A stretch of DNA of 64,000 nucleotides from the NCBI RefSeq assembly GCF_009765865.1, contig NZ_LMUQ01000025.1, positions 62,001-126,000 of the forward strand, in the 5' to 3' direction. The number at the start of each line of letters is the position of its first letter. Positions within the stretch are counted from its first letter, which is position 1. Positions 25,830-34,669 of this stretch are shown here, one piece after another. Made by a program: the position numbers and the translations under genes. The notes under the pieces are model-generated. The model made no database searches, was not told the origin of the DNA, and saw nothing but the letters and a program-made list of their open reading frames with translations. The DNA comes from Acidisoma sp. L85. Its GTDB lineage: Bacteria > Pseudomonadota > Alphaproteobacteria > Acetobacterales > Acetobacteraceae.

Positions 25830-27611
25830 CTAGGCTTCCTTGACCTTCCCGTGCCAGCTTTCGGCCCTGGCGGAGGTTCCCACCACCTGCTCATGCTCCT
25901 TTTCGCCGGGCACGGCACAAAGCCCGACCCGCATCATCCAACGCCCGAGCCTCGGCCAAGCAGTCACGCAGGCGAAGGGAACGGCAAGTAAGGAGCCGGC
26001 CAGCGTGGGAAGAGCCCAGGGCAGGGAACCCGGCGATACGCGCCAAAGCGCCGCACCGAAACAGAAACCGAGCAGCAGTTGCGGCCACAGGCCGCGGGCG
26101 GCCTCTCCGAACGGGAGGCTCTGGCCTTCGCGCTGCTGCGCCTCCCAAATGATCCGCTGGCCGAACAGCAGCCCGACAATGAAGCGCGTTTGGGCCACCA
26201 TCATCACGGGGCCGATCATCAGGGTGAACAGGGCATCCGTCATAGCACCAGCGAGCAAACGTGGTGCGCCGCCCCAGCGACGACGCTCCGCCGGACGCAT
26301 CATAACCTGGAGCACGCCCAGGAGACGTGGCGCGAAACCGAGGGTGAGCATGCCGAAATACATCCCGAAGGCGAGACTGCCGGGGACATGGCCGCGACTG
26401 CCGGAGAGGCCGTGGAGAACGCCCGCCGTCAGCATCAGCACCGAAGCGGGCGCCCCAAGATACATGGCGATGGCATTGCAGAGCTGAAACCGGCCCATCG
26501 GGAGAAGGCCGGGCCGGCCGACCAGCCGGAGATACTGCAAATTCCCCTGGCACCAGCGGAGATCCCGGCTGATGAAGTCCGGCAAACGCGGAGGGTTTTC
26601 CTCCCAACTGCCGAACTCTTCGGCGATGACACGCACCTCCATTCCGGCCGCCCGCATCAGCGTCGCCTCAACCTGATCGTGGCTTAGAAGGTGGCCACCG
26701 AGCAGCTGACGCTCCGGCGAAACGGGCAACTCGCAATAGGAGACGAGCGGCCTCAGGCGGATGAGCGCATTGTGGCCCCAATACGGACCGCTCGACCCCT
26801 GCCACCAGGCAATCCCCGTGGTGTGCGTGCGCATTCCGTGACGCATGCCGAATTGAAAGATACGAGCGAAAGGGCTCGCGGCTGGGCGCCCGGTCACGAG
26901 CGTTTGCAGAATGCCGAGACGGGGGTTGGCCTGCATCACGCGAACCAGCCGCAGAATCGCCGCCGCCGACATCAGGCTGTCAGCATCCAGCACCAGCATG
27001 AAATCGACACGGCCCAGAGCGGCGCAGGCGAAATCACGCAGATTGCCTGCTTTGAACCCGGTATTGGCGGGCCGGCGACGATAAAACACGCCATCCTGCG
27101 AACCGAAGACAGCAGCCTCCGCCGCGCAGATCTCTGGTTGATTACTGTCACTCAGAACGTGGAACTCAAAATGCTCCGCCTCGCCGGTTGCTCTGAGGTC
27201 CTCGCGCATCGTTGCGAGCCGGCTGGCCACGCGTGACACGTCCTCGTGTCGGATCGCGATGCAGATCGCGGTGAGTCGCTCGATCGGCGCGCCTGGTGGG
27301 GTCTCGCGCAGGGCGTCGTTCGTGTATGCGGCGGGGTCGCGTGCGCAGCACAGAATGACGAAACCGATGACCGAATTCCAGAAGGCCAGAAGTGTCCAGG
27401 GAAGTGCGATCAGGAACAGCACAAGCACGGCCACGCCTGCCACGGACCATCCCGTGGCATAGTTGATATAGCCCATCACGAAGCCGAGCCCGCACCAGCT
27501 TGCGAGATTGAGCGCGATCACAAGCTTGCGCCGTGCGCGCAACCGCCTATCCTCGGCAATCGATGGTCTTATGTAAGCCACACTAAGATCGTCCACTAAA
27601 GTCTCCGTCAT
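25830..27611 (-). CDS. OpgH/MdoH-like glucans glucosyltransferase
   Basis: 593-residue inner-membrane GT2 enzyme. Two membrane helices near residues 30-80 precede the cytoplasmic transferase domain, with acidic motifs LSDSNQPE, FMLVLDADSLMS (DxD) and the late LRWCQGNLQYLRL (the Q/RxxRW-type motif); several helices follow. OpgH polymerises beta-1,2-glucan backbones of osmoregulated periplasmic glucans from UDP-glucose. The usual partner opgG is absent next door. ATG 27611 (MTETLVDDL) is preferred; a longer frame overlaps the divergent gene. Stop codon sits in the dyad GGAAGC-TAG-GCTTCC. Confidence 0.85.
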   Translation of the reverse strand: MTETLVDDLSVAYIRPSIAEDRRLRARRKLVIALNLASWCGLGFVMGYINYATGWSVAGVAVLVLFLIALPWTLLAFWNSVIGFVILCCARDPAAYTNDALRETPPGAPIERLTAICIAIRHEDVSRVASRLATMREDLRATGEAEHFEFHVLSDSNQPEICAAEAAVFGSQDGVFYRRRPANTGFKAGNLRDFACAALGRVDFMLVLDADSLMSAAAILRLVRVMQANPRLGILQTLVTGRPAASPFARIFQFGMRHGMRTHTTGIAWWQGSSGPYWGHNALIRLRPLVSYCELPVSPERQLLGGHLLSHDQVEATLMRAAGMEVRVIAEEFGSWEENPPRLPDFISRDLRWCQGNLQYLRLVGRPGLLPMGRFQLCNAIAMYLGAPASVLMLTAGVLHGLSGSRGHVPGSLAFGMYFGMLTLGFAPRLLGVLQVMMRPAERRRWGGAPRLLAGAMTDALFTLMIGPVMMVAQTRFIVGLLFGQRIIWEAQQREGQSLPFGEAARGLWPQLLLGFCFGAALWRVSPGSLPWALPTLAGSLLAVPFACVTAWPRLGRWMMRVGLCAVPGEKEHEQVVGTSARAESWHGKVKEA

Positions 27612-27637
27612 AGCCGTCGTAAACAAACGGACCGAAT

Positions 27638-28630
27638 GTGATCCCCATCGAACCCCAGCCGCTCCCGCGAGCCCTATGGATGTCGGGACCGGGCCGCGCG
27701 GAAATTCGCACGCAAGCGATTGGAGATTTGGCCGCCGGGCAAGTGAGCGTTCGGGCTCTTCAAAGCGGGATAAGCCGCGGCACGGAGGCGCTCGTTTTCG
27801 GGGGCAAAGTGCCCGAGAGCGAATGGGCGCGGATGCGCTGTCCGTATCAGGAGGGCGACTTTCCGTTCCCGGTGAAATACGGCTATGCCATGGTGGGTCA
27901 GGTCGAAGGTGGATCCGTTGCTCTTCAGGGTCGGCGAGTATTTTGTCTCTTCCCGCATCAGACTCGCTTCTTGCTGCCGGAGAATGCCGCGATCGTCTTG
28001 CCGGATGATGTACCAATTCACCGCGCTGTCTTGGCGGGTCAGATCGAAACCGCGCTCAACGCGAATTGGGACGCCGCGCCGCGGATCGGCGATCGGATCG
28101 CGGTCGTTGGCGGCGGGACAATCGGCTGCCTGGTCGCGTGGCTCTGCGCCCGGATTCCTCGGGCGCGTGTCACTTTGATAGATCCCAACCCCATGCGCGC
28201 GGAAGTGGCCAAGACGCTTGGATGTGGCTTCGCTGCCCCGGGAGATGCTGAGGGCGACTGCGACCTGGTGTTCCACGCTTCCGGCACTGGCGAGGGACTC
28301 GCCCTTGCAGTCTCGCTGGCCGGATTTGAGGCTGAAATCATCGAATTGAGTTGGTACGGAACGCAGCCGGTCACCATCGCGCTTGGGGGCGCCTTCCATA
28401 GTCAGCGCTTGACCCTGCGTAGTTCGCAGGTCGGTGCCGTGGCCCCGGCGCGTCGCGCGCGTTGGAGCCATAAGCGGCGGCTGACCCTGGCGCTGTGCCT
28501 CGCCGCCGACCCATGTCTGGACGTGCTCGTCGAGAAAGTGACAAGATTCGATCGCCTTGCCGAGGCATTGCCCGAGATTCTTGGTAAGCCCGGCGCCTTG
28601 TTCCATCGTGTATCGTATGAGTTGGAGTGA
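27638..28630 (+). CDS. MDR-superfamily dehydrogenase of the pteridine-type cluster
   Basis: 330 residues starting at GTG 27638. Medium-chain dehydrogenase/reductase layout: GISRGTEALVFGGKVPESEW and GYAMVGQVEGG in the GroES-like half, then the Rossmann motif AVVGGGTIGCLVAWLCARI. The Cys-His-Asp catalytic zinc ligands of alcohol dehydrogenases are not apparent, recalling BchC-like MDR proteins. First of three tightly spaced genes (4 bases before the next). Only 26 bases separate it from divergent opgH, so its promoter must lie within coding sequence. Substrate unknown. Confidence 0.8.
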   Translation: MIPIEPQPLPRALWMSGPGRAEIRTQAIGDLAAGQVSVRALQSGISRGTEALVFGGKVPESEWARMRCPYQEGDFPFPVKYGYAMVGQVEGGSVALQGRRVFCLFPHQTRFLLPENAAIVLPDDVPIHRAVLAGQIETALNANWDAAPRIGDRIAVVGGGTIGCLVAWLCARIPRARVTLIDPNPMRAEVAKTLGCGFAAPGDAEGDCDLVFHASGTGEGLALAVSLAGFEAEIIELSWYGTQPVTIALGGAFHSQRLTLRSSQVGAVAPARRARWSHKRRLTLALCLAADPCLDVLVEKVTRFDRLAEALPEILGKPGALFHRVSYELE

Positions 28631-28633
28631 AAG

Positions 28634-29038
28634 ATGTTCGCCGTCGAAGTACGTGACCACATCATGATCGCCCATAGCCTGCCCGGAGAGGTTTTCGGTC
28701 CGGCGCAGAAACTTCATGGCGCGACCTTCATCGTCGATGTCGCGTTTTTCCGCGAGACACTTTCGCCCGACAATATTGTCGTCGATATCGGCCGCGCGCT
28801 CGACGCGCTGCGCAAGGCACTGGCGCCGTTGAACTACGCCAATCTTGACGAAGACCCGGCGCTGCGCGGTCAGGTGACCACCACGGAATTCCTCGCGCGC
28901 ACGATCTTCGATCGCATGGCGCAGGCGCGGCGCGATGGCTGGCTCGGTCCTCATGCGGAGGGCGTGAGCCGGATACGCGTAACGCTCAGCGAATCGCATG
29001 TCGCGCGGGCCTGGTACGAGGCGGATGTCGATTCCTGA
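28634..29038 (+). CDS. 6-pyruvoyl-tetrahydropterin synthase/QueD homologue with altered active site
   Basis: 134 residues of the T-fold: MFAVEVRDHIMIAHSL, KLHGATFIVDVAF, NIVVDIGRALDALRKALAPL, NYANLDEDPALRGQVTTTEF, SRIRVTLSESHVARAWYE. His14 and His28 match two zinc ligands, but where canonical enzymes have Cys-x3-His-Gly-His this one reads Ala24-QKL-His28-Gly-Ala30, losing the catalytic Cys and the third His. Family enzymes act on dihydroneopterin triphosphate; here the reaction is probably different. Sits between an MDR dehydrogenase and a glycosyltransferase whose start overlaps its end by 14 bases. Confidence 0.85.
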   Translation: MFAVEVRDHIMIAHSLPGEVFGPAQKLHGATFIVDVAFFRETLSPDNIVVDIGRALDALRKALAPLNYANLDEDPALRGQVTTTEFLARTIFDRMAQARRDGWLGPHAEGVSRIRVTLSESHVARAWYEADVDS

Positions 29039-30059
29039 AGTCGGCTTCGCGATCCCAGGAGACATCGACACCCGCACCGGGGGCTACGGCTATGATCGCC
29101 GGCTGATCGTCGGGCTGCGAGCGCAGGGGTTCGCCATCCGCCATCTCGCGTGGCCTGACGGTTTTCCCTCACCGGATGGTACGGCGCTGGCGGCGGCGGC
29201 GCGTTCACTGGCATCGCAGCCAGACGGTCGCATCGTCATCGTCGATGGACTCGCCTTCGGCGCGATACCGGAACTCGCTGCCGAGGAAGGCGAACGCCTG
29301 CGATTTGTCGCACTCGTCCATCATCCGCTCGTCTTGGAAACGAATGCACCGCGGGGTCTCCACGCGGCCGAGCGGGAAGCTTTGCGCCACACGCGCGCTG
29401 TCATCGTCACGAGCAAAGCCACCGCCGAGACGCTACGCCGCGAATATGATGTGCCGATGGGCCACCTCCTTGTAGCACCGCCTGGAACCGACGCGGCGCC
29501 GCTCGCACCGCGCCACGGCAGGCCGCCACATCTGCTGTCTCTCGGCGCCGTTACACCGCGGAAGGGGCATGACATTCTCGTGGCGGCATTGGCCCGCATC
29601 GCGGATCTGCCTTGGCGCTGCACGATCGCGGGGAGCCTGGACCGCGATATGGATGCTGTTCGCAAACTGCGCGCGCAGATCGAGGCGGTTGGTCTCGGCG
29701 GACGGGTGGTGTTGCAAGGTGAAGTGGACGACGTTGGGCCACTCTTCGCAAGCGCGGACCTCTTTGTTCTCGCCAGCCGCCACGAAGGATTTGGCATGGC
29801 ATATGCGGAGGCTCTGGCACGCGGCTTGCCGATCGTCGGTACGCTCGCCGGCGCCATCCCCGATGTCGTTCCGCGCGAGGCCGGAGCGCTTGTGCCGCCC
29901 GGTGATCCGGCCGCCCTCGGCGCTGCGCTACGGCATCTGCTGTCGGACCGCGAGGCGCGGGAAACGGCCGCAAGTGCGTCCCGCCGCGCTGGCGGACAGC
30001 TACCGCGATGGGGGGATACGATCGATAGCGTCGCATCGCTCCTCCGCCGTCTGTCCTGA
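29025..30059 (+). CDS. GT4-family glycosyltransferase of the pteridine-type cluster
   Basis: 344 residues from ATG 29025 (MSIPEVGFAIPGDIDTRTGG); a start at 28998 is also open. GT-B fold: acceptor-side N half with GGYGYDRRLIVGLRAQGF and LVHHPLVLE; donor-side C half with HLLSLGAVTPRKGHDILVAA, VLQGEVDDVGPLFASADLFV and the sugar-nucleotide motif SRHEGFGMAYAEALARGLPI (E-x7-E). No membrane segment. Overlap with the pterin-synthase-like gene suggests one pathway; I infer glycosylation of a pterin or related small molecule, not of cell-wall polymer. Confidence 0.87.
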   Translation: MSIPEVGFAIPGDIDTRTGGYGYDRRLIVGLRAQGFAIRHLAWPDGFPSPDGTALAAAARSLASQPDGRIVIVDGLAFGAIPELAAEEGERLRFVALVHHPLVLETNAPRGLHAAEREALRHTRAVIVTSKATAETLRREYDVPMGHLLVAPPGTDAAPLAPRHGRPPHLLSLGAVTPRKGHDILVAALARIADLPWRCTIAGSLDRDMDAVRKLRAQIEAVGLGGRVVLQGEVDDVGPLFASADLFVLASRHEGFGMAYAEALARGLPIVGTLAGAIPDVVPREAGALVPPGDPAALGAALRHLLSDREARETAASASRRAGGQLPRWGDTIDSVASLLRRLS

Positions 30060-30063
30060 CGCC

Positions 30064-30804
30064 TCACGTGAAGTCGAGGTCGAACAGCACGTCGTCGCCG
30101 ATCCGATGCGTGCGACAGCGGGGCCGCCTCGCCTCGGCCATATGCGCGATCGGCGGCAGACAGAGACCCGTAGGCCCCGAGCCGATGAGGACGGGGGAGA
30201 CGCAAACATGCAGCCGATGAAGCGCGCCCGCCGCGACAAAGGCGGAAACAGTGCGGCCCCCGCCTTCAATCAACAGGCGCCGGAGCCCGCGGGCCGCCAA
30301 GGCCGCCACCAAAGCATGCGCTTCGATGCGACCGTTCACGGATGGGAGGGCAAGCGCCGTTACGCGCGAGGGCCGGTCTAACGCGCAGGCCTGAACCGCG
30401 ATGCAATCAACACCATCCTCGGCCAGTATTCGCGCATCTGCGGGTAGACGGCCGTTGGGATCGATGACGACACGAACCGGACTTGGTCCCTCACAGTGAC
30501 GCACGGTCAATTGGGGGTCGTCCTTGAGCACAGTGCCGATGCCGACCACCACGGCGTCAACCATCGCCCTGAGACGATGCAGGTGAGCGATAGCCTCGCC
30601 CCCGCCAATCGTGCGGGAGTGACCGGTGGGTGTCGCGATGCGGCCGTCCAGCGACTGCCCCAACTGGCCAAGAACGAAGGTTCCTCGTGCCTCGGCGATG
30701 GGGGCATAGAGCGGCCAAAGGTCGCTCCATTTATCCTGCCGGGCGCTGCTTGCATGCGATGTCGTGGAATGGGACCGAGGCCGCCAATCCGTTATTTCGT
30801 CCAT
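30064..30804 (-). CDS. Stand-alone RibD C-terminal-type reductase
   Basis: 246 residues of the dihydrofolate-reductase-like RibD_C family: FVLGQLGQSLDGRIATPTGH, GGGEAIAHLHRLRAMVDAVV, VGIGTVLKDDPQLTVRHCEG, RVVIDPNGRLP, RRLLIEGGGRTVSAFVAAGA. The zinc deaminase domain of RibD is absent. RibD_C reduces ribosylamino-pyrimidines with NADPH; relatives act as dihydropterin reductases. It converges on the glycosyltransferase gene four bases away and probably belongs with the pterin cluster by function. Start 30804 has GAGG 6 bases upstream; 30822 is an alternative. Confidence 0.85.
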   Translation of the reverse strand: MDEITDWRPRSHSTTSHASSARQDKWSDLWPLYAPIAEARGTFVLGQLGQSLDGRIATPTGHSRTIGGGEAIAHLHRLRAMVDAVVVGIGTVLKDDPQLTVRHCEGPSPVRVVIDPNGRLPADARILAEDGVDCIAVQACALDRPSRVTALALPSVNGRIEAHALVAALAARGLRRLLIEGGGRTVSAFVAAGALHRLHVCVSPVLIGSGPTGLCLPPIAHMAEARRPRCRTHRIGDDVLFDLDFT

Positions 30805-30878
30805 CCCAAGCCTCGCTTTCATCCCCTAGAACACGCCGCTGCTTCGATCTATTCGATCCGGCGCTTGTTAGATGAGGA

Positions 30879-31916
30879 TTAACGCGAAACGGGGTAGACG
30901 ATCACATCTCCTTCGACATGGAGGCCAACCAGGTCGCCCACCGAGGGGCTCACATGCCCTGGCACCAGGGCGGTGACGGCCGTCTGTAGCCCTTCCAGCG
31001 CTAACATCACGCTGCAGTCGTGACCGTAATAAGTCACTGATTCGACGGTCGCAGGATGGCCCGTATCCGGACCGCTCAGGCGAATTTGCTCCGGGCGGAT
31101 GAGGACCTCGGCCGCACCGGGCCGACAAGGGCGTGTCAGCGACAGGGTCCCGAGGAAGCAACTCACATGTTCCCTGGCCACTACTCCCGGCAGCAGCACG
31201 GTCTCGCCCAGAAAGCGCGCGAGGGCGACATCGACCGGGTTGCGATAGAGCGCCTTCGGATTGTCCATCTGGACGAGCGCGCCATCCCTCAGCACAGCCA
31301 CCTCATCGCCCATTGAGAGCGCTTCGGCCTGGTCATGGGTGACGAGCAGCGCTGTGGAGCCGGAGGCGATAAGGGCCTGTGCGACGGCTTGCCGGGTCTC
31401 GATGCGAAGTGCCGCGTCGAGTGCGGAGAATGGCTCGTCCAGCAGGATGAGCGGCGGCGACGGCGCCAGCGCCCGCGCGAGTGCGACGCGTTGCTGCTCG
31501 CCGCCGGAGAGTTGGTGCGGCAGGCGGTCGGCATAGGATGGCGGCAGGCCGACCATCGTCAGCAGTTCCGTCACCCGGGCACGCGCTCGACGTTGCCTTC
31601 GAGGCAATCCGAAGGTGATGTTGTCGGCAACGGCCAGATGGGGGAACAGCGCGCCTTCCTGAGCGACGTAGCCGACATGCCGCTGCTCCGGGCGAAGGTG
31701 CAGCCCAGGGCCGGACACCCGGACCCCCGCGATGGTGATGCTGCCCGCATCGGCGCGATCGAAGCCGCAGATGAGGCGGAGAAGCGTGGTCTTGCCGCTG
31801 CCGGACGATCCCAGGATTGCGACCAGCCGCCGCGAGTCCACCGATAGCGTCAGGTCGCGCAGCACGGCACCCGATCCGAAGGACTTGGTCAGCCCTTCAA
31901 GCCGCAGCTCAGCCAT
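30879..31916 (-). CDS. Ferric iron ABC transporter ATP-binding protein, FbpC-like
   Basis: 345 residues. Walker A GSSGSGKTT (about residue 36), Q-loop YVAQEGALFPHL, signature LSGGEQQRVALARAL, Walker B LILLDEPFSALD, switch His VTHDQ. The C-terminal part (LIRPEQIRLSG...) is the TOBE-type regulatory domain of FbpC/FutC ATPases. Third gene of a binding protein, permease, ATPase operon read leftward; 15 bases after the permease. Provides energy for periplasmic Fe(III) uptake. Confidence 0.9.
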   Translation of the reverse strand: MAELRLEGLTKSFGSGAVLRDLTLSVDSRRLVAILGSSGSGKTTLLRLICGFDRADAGSITIAGVRVSGPGLHLRPEQRHVGYVAQEGALFPHLAVADNITFGLPRRQRRARARVTELLTMVGLPPSYADRLPHQLSGGEQQRVALARALAPSPPLILLDEPFSALDAALRIETRQAVAQALIASGSTALLVTHDQAEALSMGDEVAVLRDGALVQMDNPKALYRNPVDVALARFLGETVLLPGVVAREHVSCFLGTLSLTRPCRPGAAEVLIRPEQIRLSGPDTGHPATVESVTYYGHDCSVMLALEGLQTAVTALVPGHVSPSVGDLVGLHVEGDVIVYPVSR

Positions 31917-31931
31917 GTCGCACGTCTTCCC

Positions 31932-33482
31932 TCACGGCAGGTGGGCCGCGCCGAAGCGTCGGGCGAGAACCCAGGCGGAAAGAAGGGAGAGCGCTGCCAT
32001 CAACGCGGCGTAAGGCGCGGCGGCGGCGAAAGCCAGTGTCGTGGTGTTGGCCCAGACCTGAACCGCTAGCGTGCGCGTGCCGATCGGCGCCATCAGGAGG
32101 GTCGCCGTCAACTCGGTCACCACAGAGACGAAGACCATGGCCGCCGCGGCACCCAGGCCCGGCGCCGCCAGCGGCAGCAGTACCCGCAAGGAGGTCGCGA
32201 ACCATCCGAGACCAGCGGCCCGGCTCGCCTCCTCCAAGCCGCGCTGTACCTGCCCGAATGCGGCGCGCACGCTGACCAGAGCCAGCGGCAGGAACAGGAT
32301 GGCATAGACGATCATGAGCAACGCTGCGGATTGATAGAGCGGCCGCAGCAGGGTGATCGTCAGCGACACCATCGAAAGCGCGACCACGATGCCGGGCAGA
32401 CCCTGAGCCAGATAAGCGGTGCGTTCCAGCAGCGCGATAAGCCGCCCGTCATATCGCGTGGCAAGAAAGCCAAGCGGCAGTGCCAGCGCCATCGCGATCG
32501 CCGTACCGCCAAGCGCAAGCCTCACCGAGGACCAGGTCGCACTCGCCAACGCGGGTAGATTGACCGCCGCGACCGAGGTCGCAGCGGAGTTATGTTGCGT
32601 GCACCAATAGAGAATCATGCCGAGTGGCGCTCCAAGTGTTACCAGAGCCAGAACGGCGAAACCGGCCAGAACCGGCAACCGAAACCAGCCGAGGGCGACA
32701 GGCGGCGTACGGCGTGCCGCTCCTCGCGCGACACGGCCATAGCGGGCATTCCCCCTCGCCCATTGCTCGCCCGCCAAACACAGCAGGCACAACAGGATGA
32801 GCACCATGCCGAACAAGGCGGCTTCGGAGCTGTCGTAGCTTGTGCGGTAGATGGCGAAGATCTCGGTCGTGAAGGTACGGAAGCGGAGAAGCGCGAAGGC
32901 GCCGAACTCGGTCAGTGTGTTCAAGGCCACCAGCAGGATGCCGCCGAGCAACGCGGGACGTAGCTGCGGCAACACGACCCTCGCGAAGCTCCGCCAGGGA
33001 CCGAGGCCTAGACCGCGTGCCGTCTCCTCAAGCGCAGGGTCCATGCCGCGCAGGGCGGCGGCGACCGGCAGATAGATGAGGGGGAAGTAGGAACAGCTCA
33101 CCACGAGCAGGGCGCCGCCGAAATCCTGCAGCGCCGGGCTCATGGAGACCCAGGCGAAGCTGGCGATGAAGGATGGGATCGCCAGCGGCACTACCGCCAG
33201 CACCGCCCAAAGGCGCCGGCCAGGCAGATCCGTCCGCTCGATGAACCATGCGGCGGCAGTCGCGACGATAGTCGTCACCACCGCCGTCGCCGCGATCAGC
33301 CCAAGCGTGTTGAGCAGCAATTCACCGACCAGTGGGCGGAACAGCAGGGAGGCGGCATCCGCCGGGCCGACCCCCGCCGCCAGACCGGCCGTCCAGGCTA
33401 TGGGGATCAGAACCAGAAGCCCCGCAACCGTCGCCGCCGCGACCAGGGCAGCGGGCGGGCGGCGCGTGGATGTCCAGCTCAT
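31932..33482 (-). CDS. Ferric iron ABC transporter permease, FbpB-like (fused two-unit)
   Basis: 516 residues with about twelve hydrophobic helices, two BPD_transp_1 units in one chain as usual for FbpB/SfuB. EAA-like loops are visible in ETARGLGLGPWRSFARVVLP (first half) and EASRAAGLGWFATSLRVLLP (second half), where the ATPase docks. Start ATG 33482 lies 19 bases after the binding-protein gene. No odd features. Confidence 0.9.
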   Translation of the reverse strand: MSWTSTRRPPAALVAAATVAGLLVLIPIAWTAGLAAGVGPADAASLLFRPLVGELLLNTLGLIAATAVVTTIVATAAAWFIERTDLPGRRLWAVLAVVPLAIPSFIASFAWVSMSPALQDFGGALLVVSCSYFPLIYLPVAAALRGMDPALEETARGLGLGPWRSFARVVLPQLRPALLGGILLVALNTLTEFGAFALLRFRTFTTEIFAIYRTSYDSSEAALFGMVLILLCLLCLAGEQWARGNARYGRVARGAARRTPPVALGWFRLPVLAGFAVLALVTLGAPLGMILYWCTQHNSAATSVAAVNLPALASATWSSVRLALGGTAIAMALALPLGFLATRYDGRLIALLERTAYLAQGLPGIVVALSMVSLTITLLRPLYQSAALLMIVYAILFLPLALVSVRAAFGQVQRGLEEASRAAGLGWFATSLRVLLPLAAPGLGAAAAMVFVSVVTELTATLLMAPIGTRTLAVQVWANTTTLAFAAAAPYAALMAALSLLSAWVLARRFGAAHLP

Positions 33483-33501
33483 CCGCGAGCCGATTGGGGA
33501 C

Positions 33502-34545
33502 TCAGATCAAGCCTGCCTCGCGCAGCAGCTTCGCCGCTGGCTGGTCATCCCCAAGCTTGGTCAGGGAGATCGCGGGCGGCTGAAGGTCGGCACGAGGCTT
33601 CATCAGCGAGTTCACGGCCACGCCGGCGGCTAGCGGGTACTCGAAGTCGACATCGGATTGCGCCAGCATCGTCTGGGTCGGCTTGGCGACCAGGAAGGCA
33701 AGGAACCTCTGCGCCGCTTCCTTGTTCTTGGACGACGCGAGGATGCCCGCGCCCGAGATATTCACCAGCGCTCCCGCATCGCCATTGGTGAAGTGATAGA
33801 CCTTCGCATGCGTCTTTGCAGCGCCCTGCTCGGTCAGAAGGCGAGCCCAATAGTAGCTGTTGATGATCCCCGTTGCGACCGAGCCGCGATCGACGGCGGC
33901 GACCACGCCCTCATCGTCATCGAAGATCTGCGCATTTGCCTTGAGCCCCTTGAGCCAGGCGAGTGTCGCATCGTGCCCCTTCTCGGCCAGCACGGCGCTG
34001 ACCAGCGGCAGGAAGTCGCTGTCGCTGGGGGCGATGGCGATCTTGCCCTTCCATTCCGGTTTGACGAGATCCAGCATCGACACCGGCAATGCGTCTTCCT
34101 TAATCAGCGCTGGGTTGAAGGTCAGCACGTTCTCGCGTGCCAGCACGCCAACCCAATCACCGCTCGGCGCGCTGTCCTCGCGCGGCACGGCCGCCAGCGT
34201 GCCCGCATCGACTGGCGCCAGCAGCCCTTTCTCGTCCAGCAACACGAGTTCCGGGGAGTTCTCCGTCATGAAAATGTCGGCCGGGGAAGAAGCACCCTCC
34301 TGCACGAGCTGGTTGGCGATGTCCGGCCCCTCGCCCTCATGGGCCTTTACCTTGATCCCGGTCTCCTTCGTGAAGGCGTCGGTCAGCATGTCGATGACCT
34401 GCTCATGCTGCGCCGAATAGAGAATGAGGGCCGGCGCGTCCGCGGCCTGGGCTGTGTTCATGACGGCCGGCACGCCCAGCAACGCCGCGAGGGCGGCAAG
34501 CACGGGCAACTGCGCATAGTGGTTGCGGCGGAAACTGGGGGACAT
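33502..34545 (-). CDS. Periplasmic ferric-iron-binding protein, FbpA-like
   Basis: 347 residues from ATG 34545; a longer frame from 34638 lacks a ribosome site. Signal peptide MSPSFRRNHYAQLPVLAALA... with cleavage after AQA (near residue 35). The mature protein starts ADAPALILYSAQHEQ and holds the tandem tyrosines of Fe(III) binding in IINSYYWARL. CAGGAG upstream is the ribosome site, and it lies in the arm of a small hairpin (34546-34559). First gene of the FbpABC operon. Confidence 0.9.
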   Translation of the reverse strand: MSPSFRRNHYAQLPVLAALAALLGVPAVMNTAQAADAPALILYSAQHEQVIDMLTDAFTKETGIKVKAHEGEGPDIANQLVQEGASSPADIFMTENSPELVLLDEKGLLAPVDAGTLAAVPREDSAPSGDWVGVLARENVLTFNPALIKEDALPVSMLDLVKPEWKGKIAIAPSDSDFLPLVSAVLAEKGHDATLAWLKGLKANAQIFDDDEGVVAAVDRGSVATGIINSYYWARLLTEQGAAKTHAKVYHFTNGDAGALVNISGAGILASSKNKEAAQRFLAFLVAKPTQTMLAQSDVDFEYPLAAGVAVNSLMKPRADLQPPAISLTKLGDDQPAAKLLREAGLI

Positions 34546-34559
34546 AGGAGACGGCTCCT
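34546..34559 (-). promoter_or_regulatory. Hairpin that includes the fbpA ribosome binding site
   Basis: Leftward, AGGAG-CCGT-CTCCT ends one base before the ATG. The left arm is the Shine-Dalgarno sequence, so a 5-bp stem could hide it. Small and possibly chance, but placed exactly where translational control would act. Confidence 0.35.
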
Positions 34560-34669
34560 GGCGACTGCGTGCGTGGGCATAATTGCGAACGCCTCTCAAT
34601 TGCAGTCGATAGGGCGTGGCTGAGCCGCGGTCAATCACTCGAAAGGTTTCAGACTGGCTGGCTCGCCTG

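Noticed and set aside
27674-29077. 467-codon minus-strand frame across the dehydrogenase and pterin-synthase genes
   Set aside because: Spans the junction of two well-supported plus-strand genes and shows only Arg/Gly-rich shadow text.
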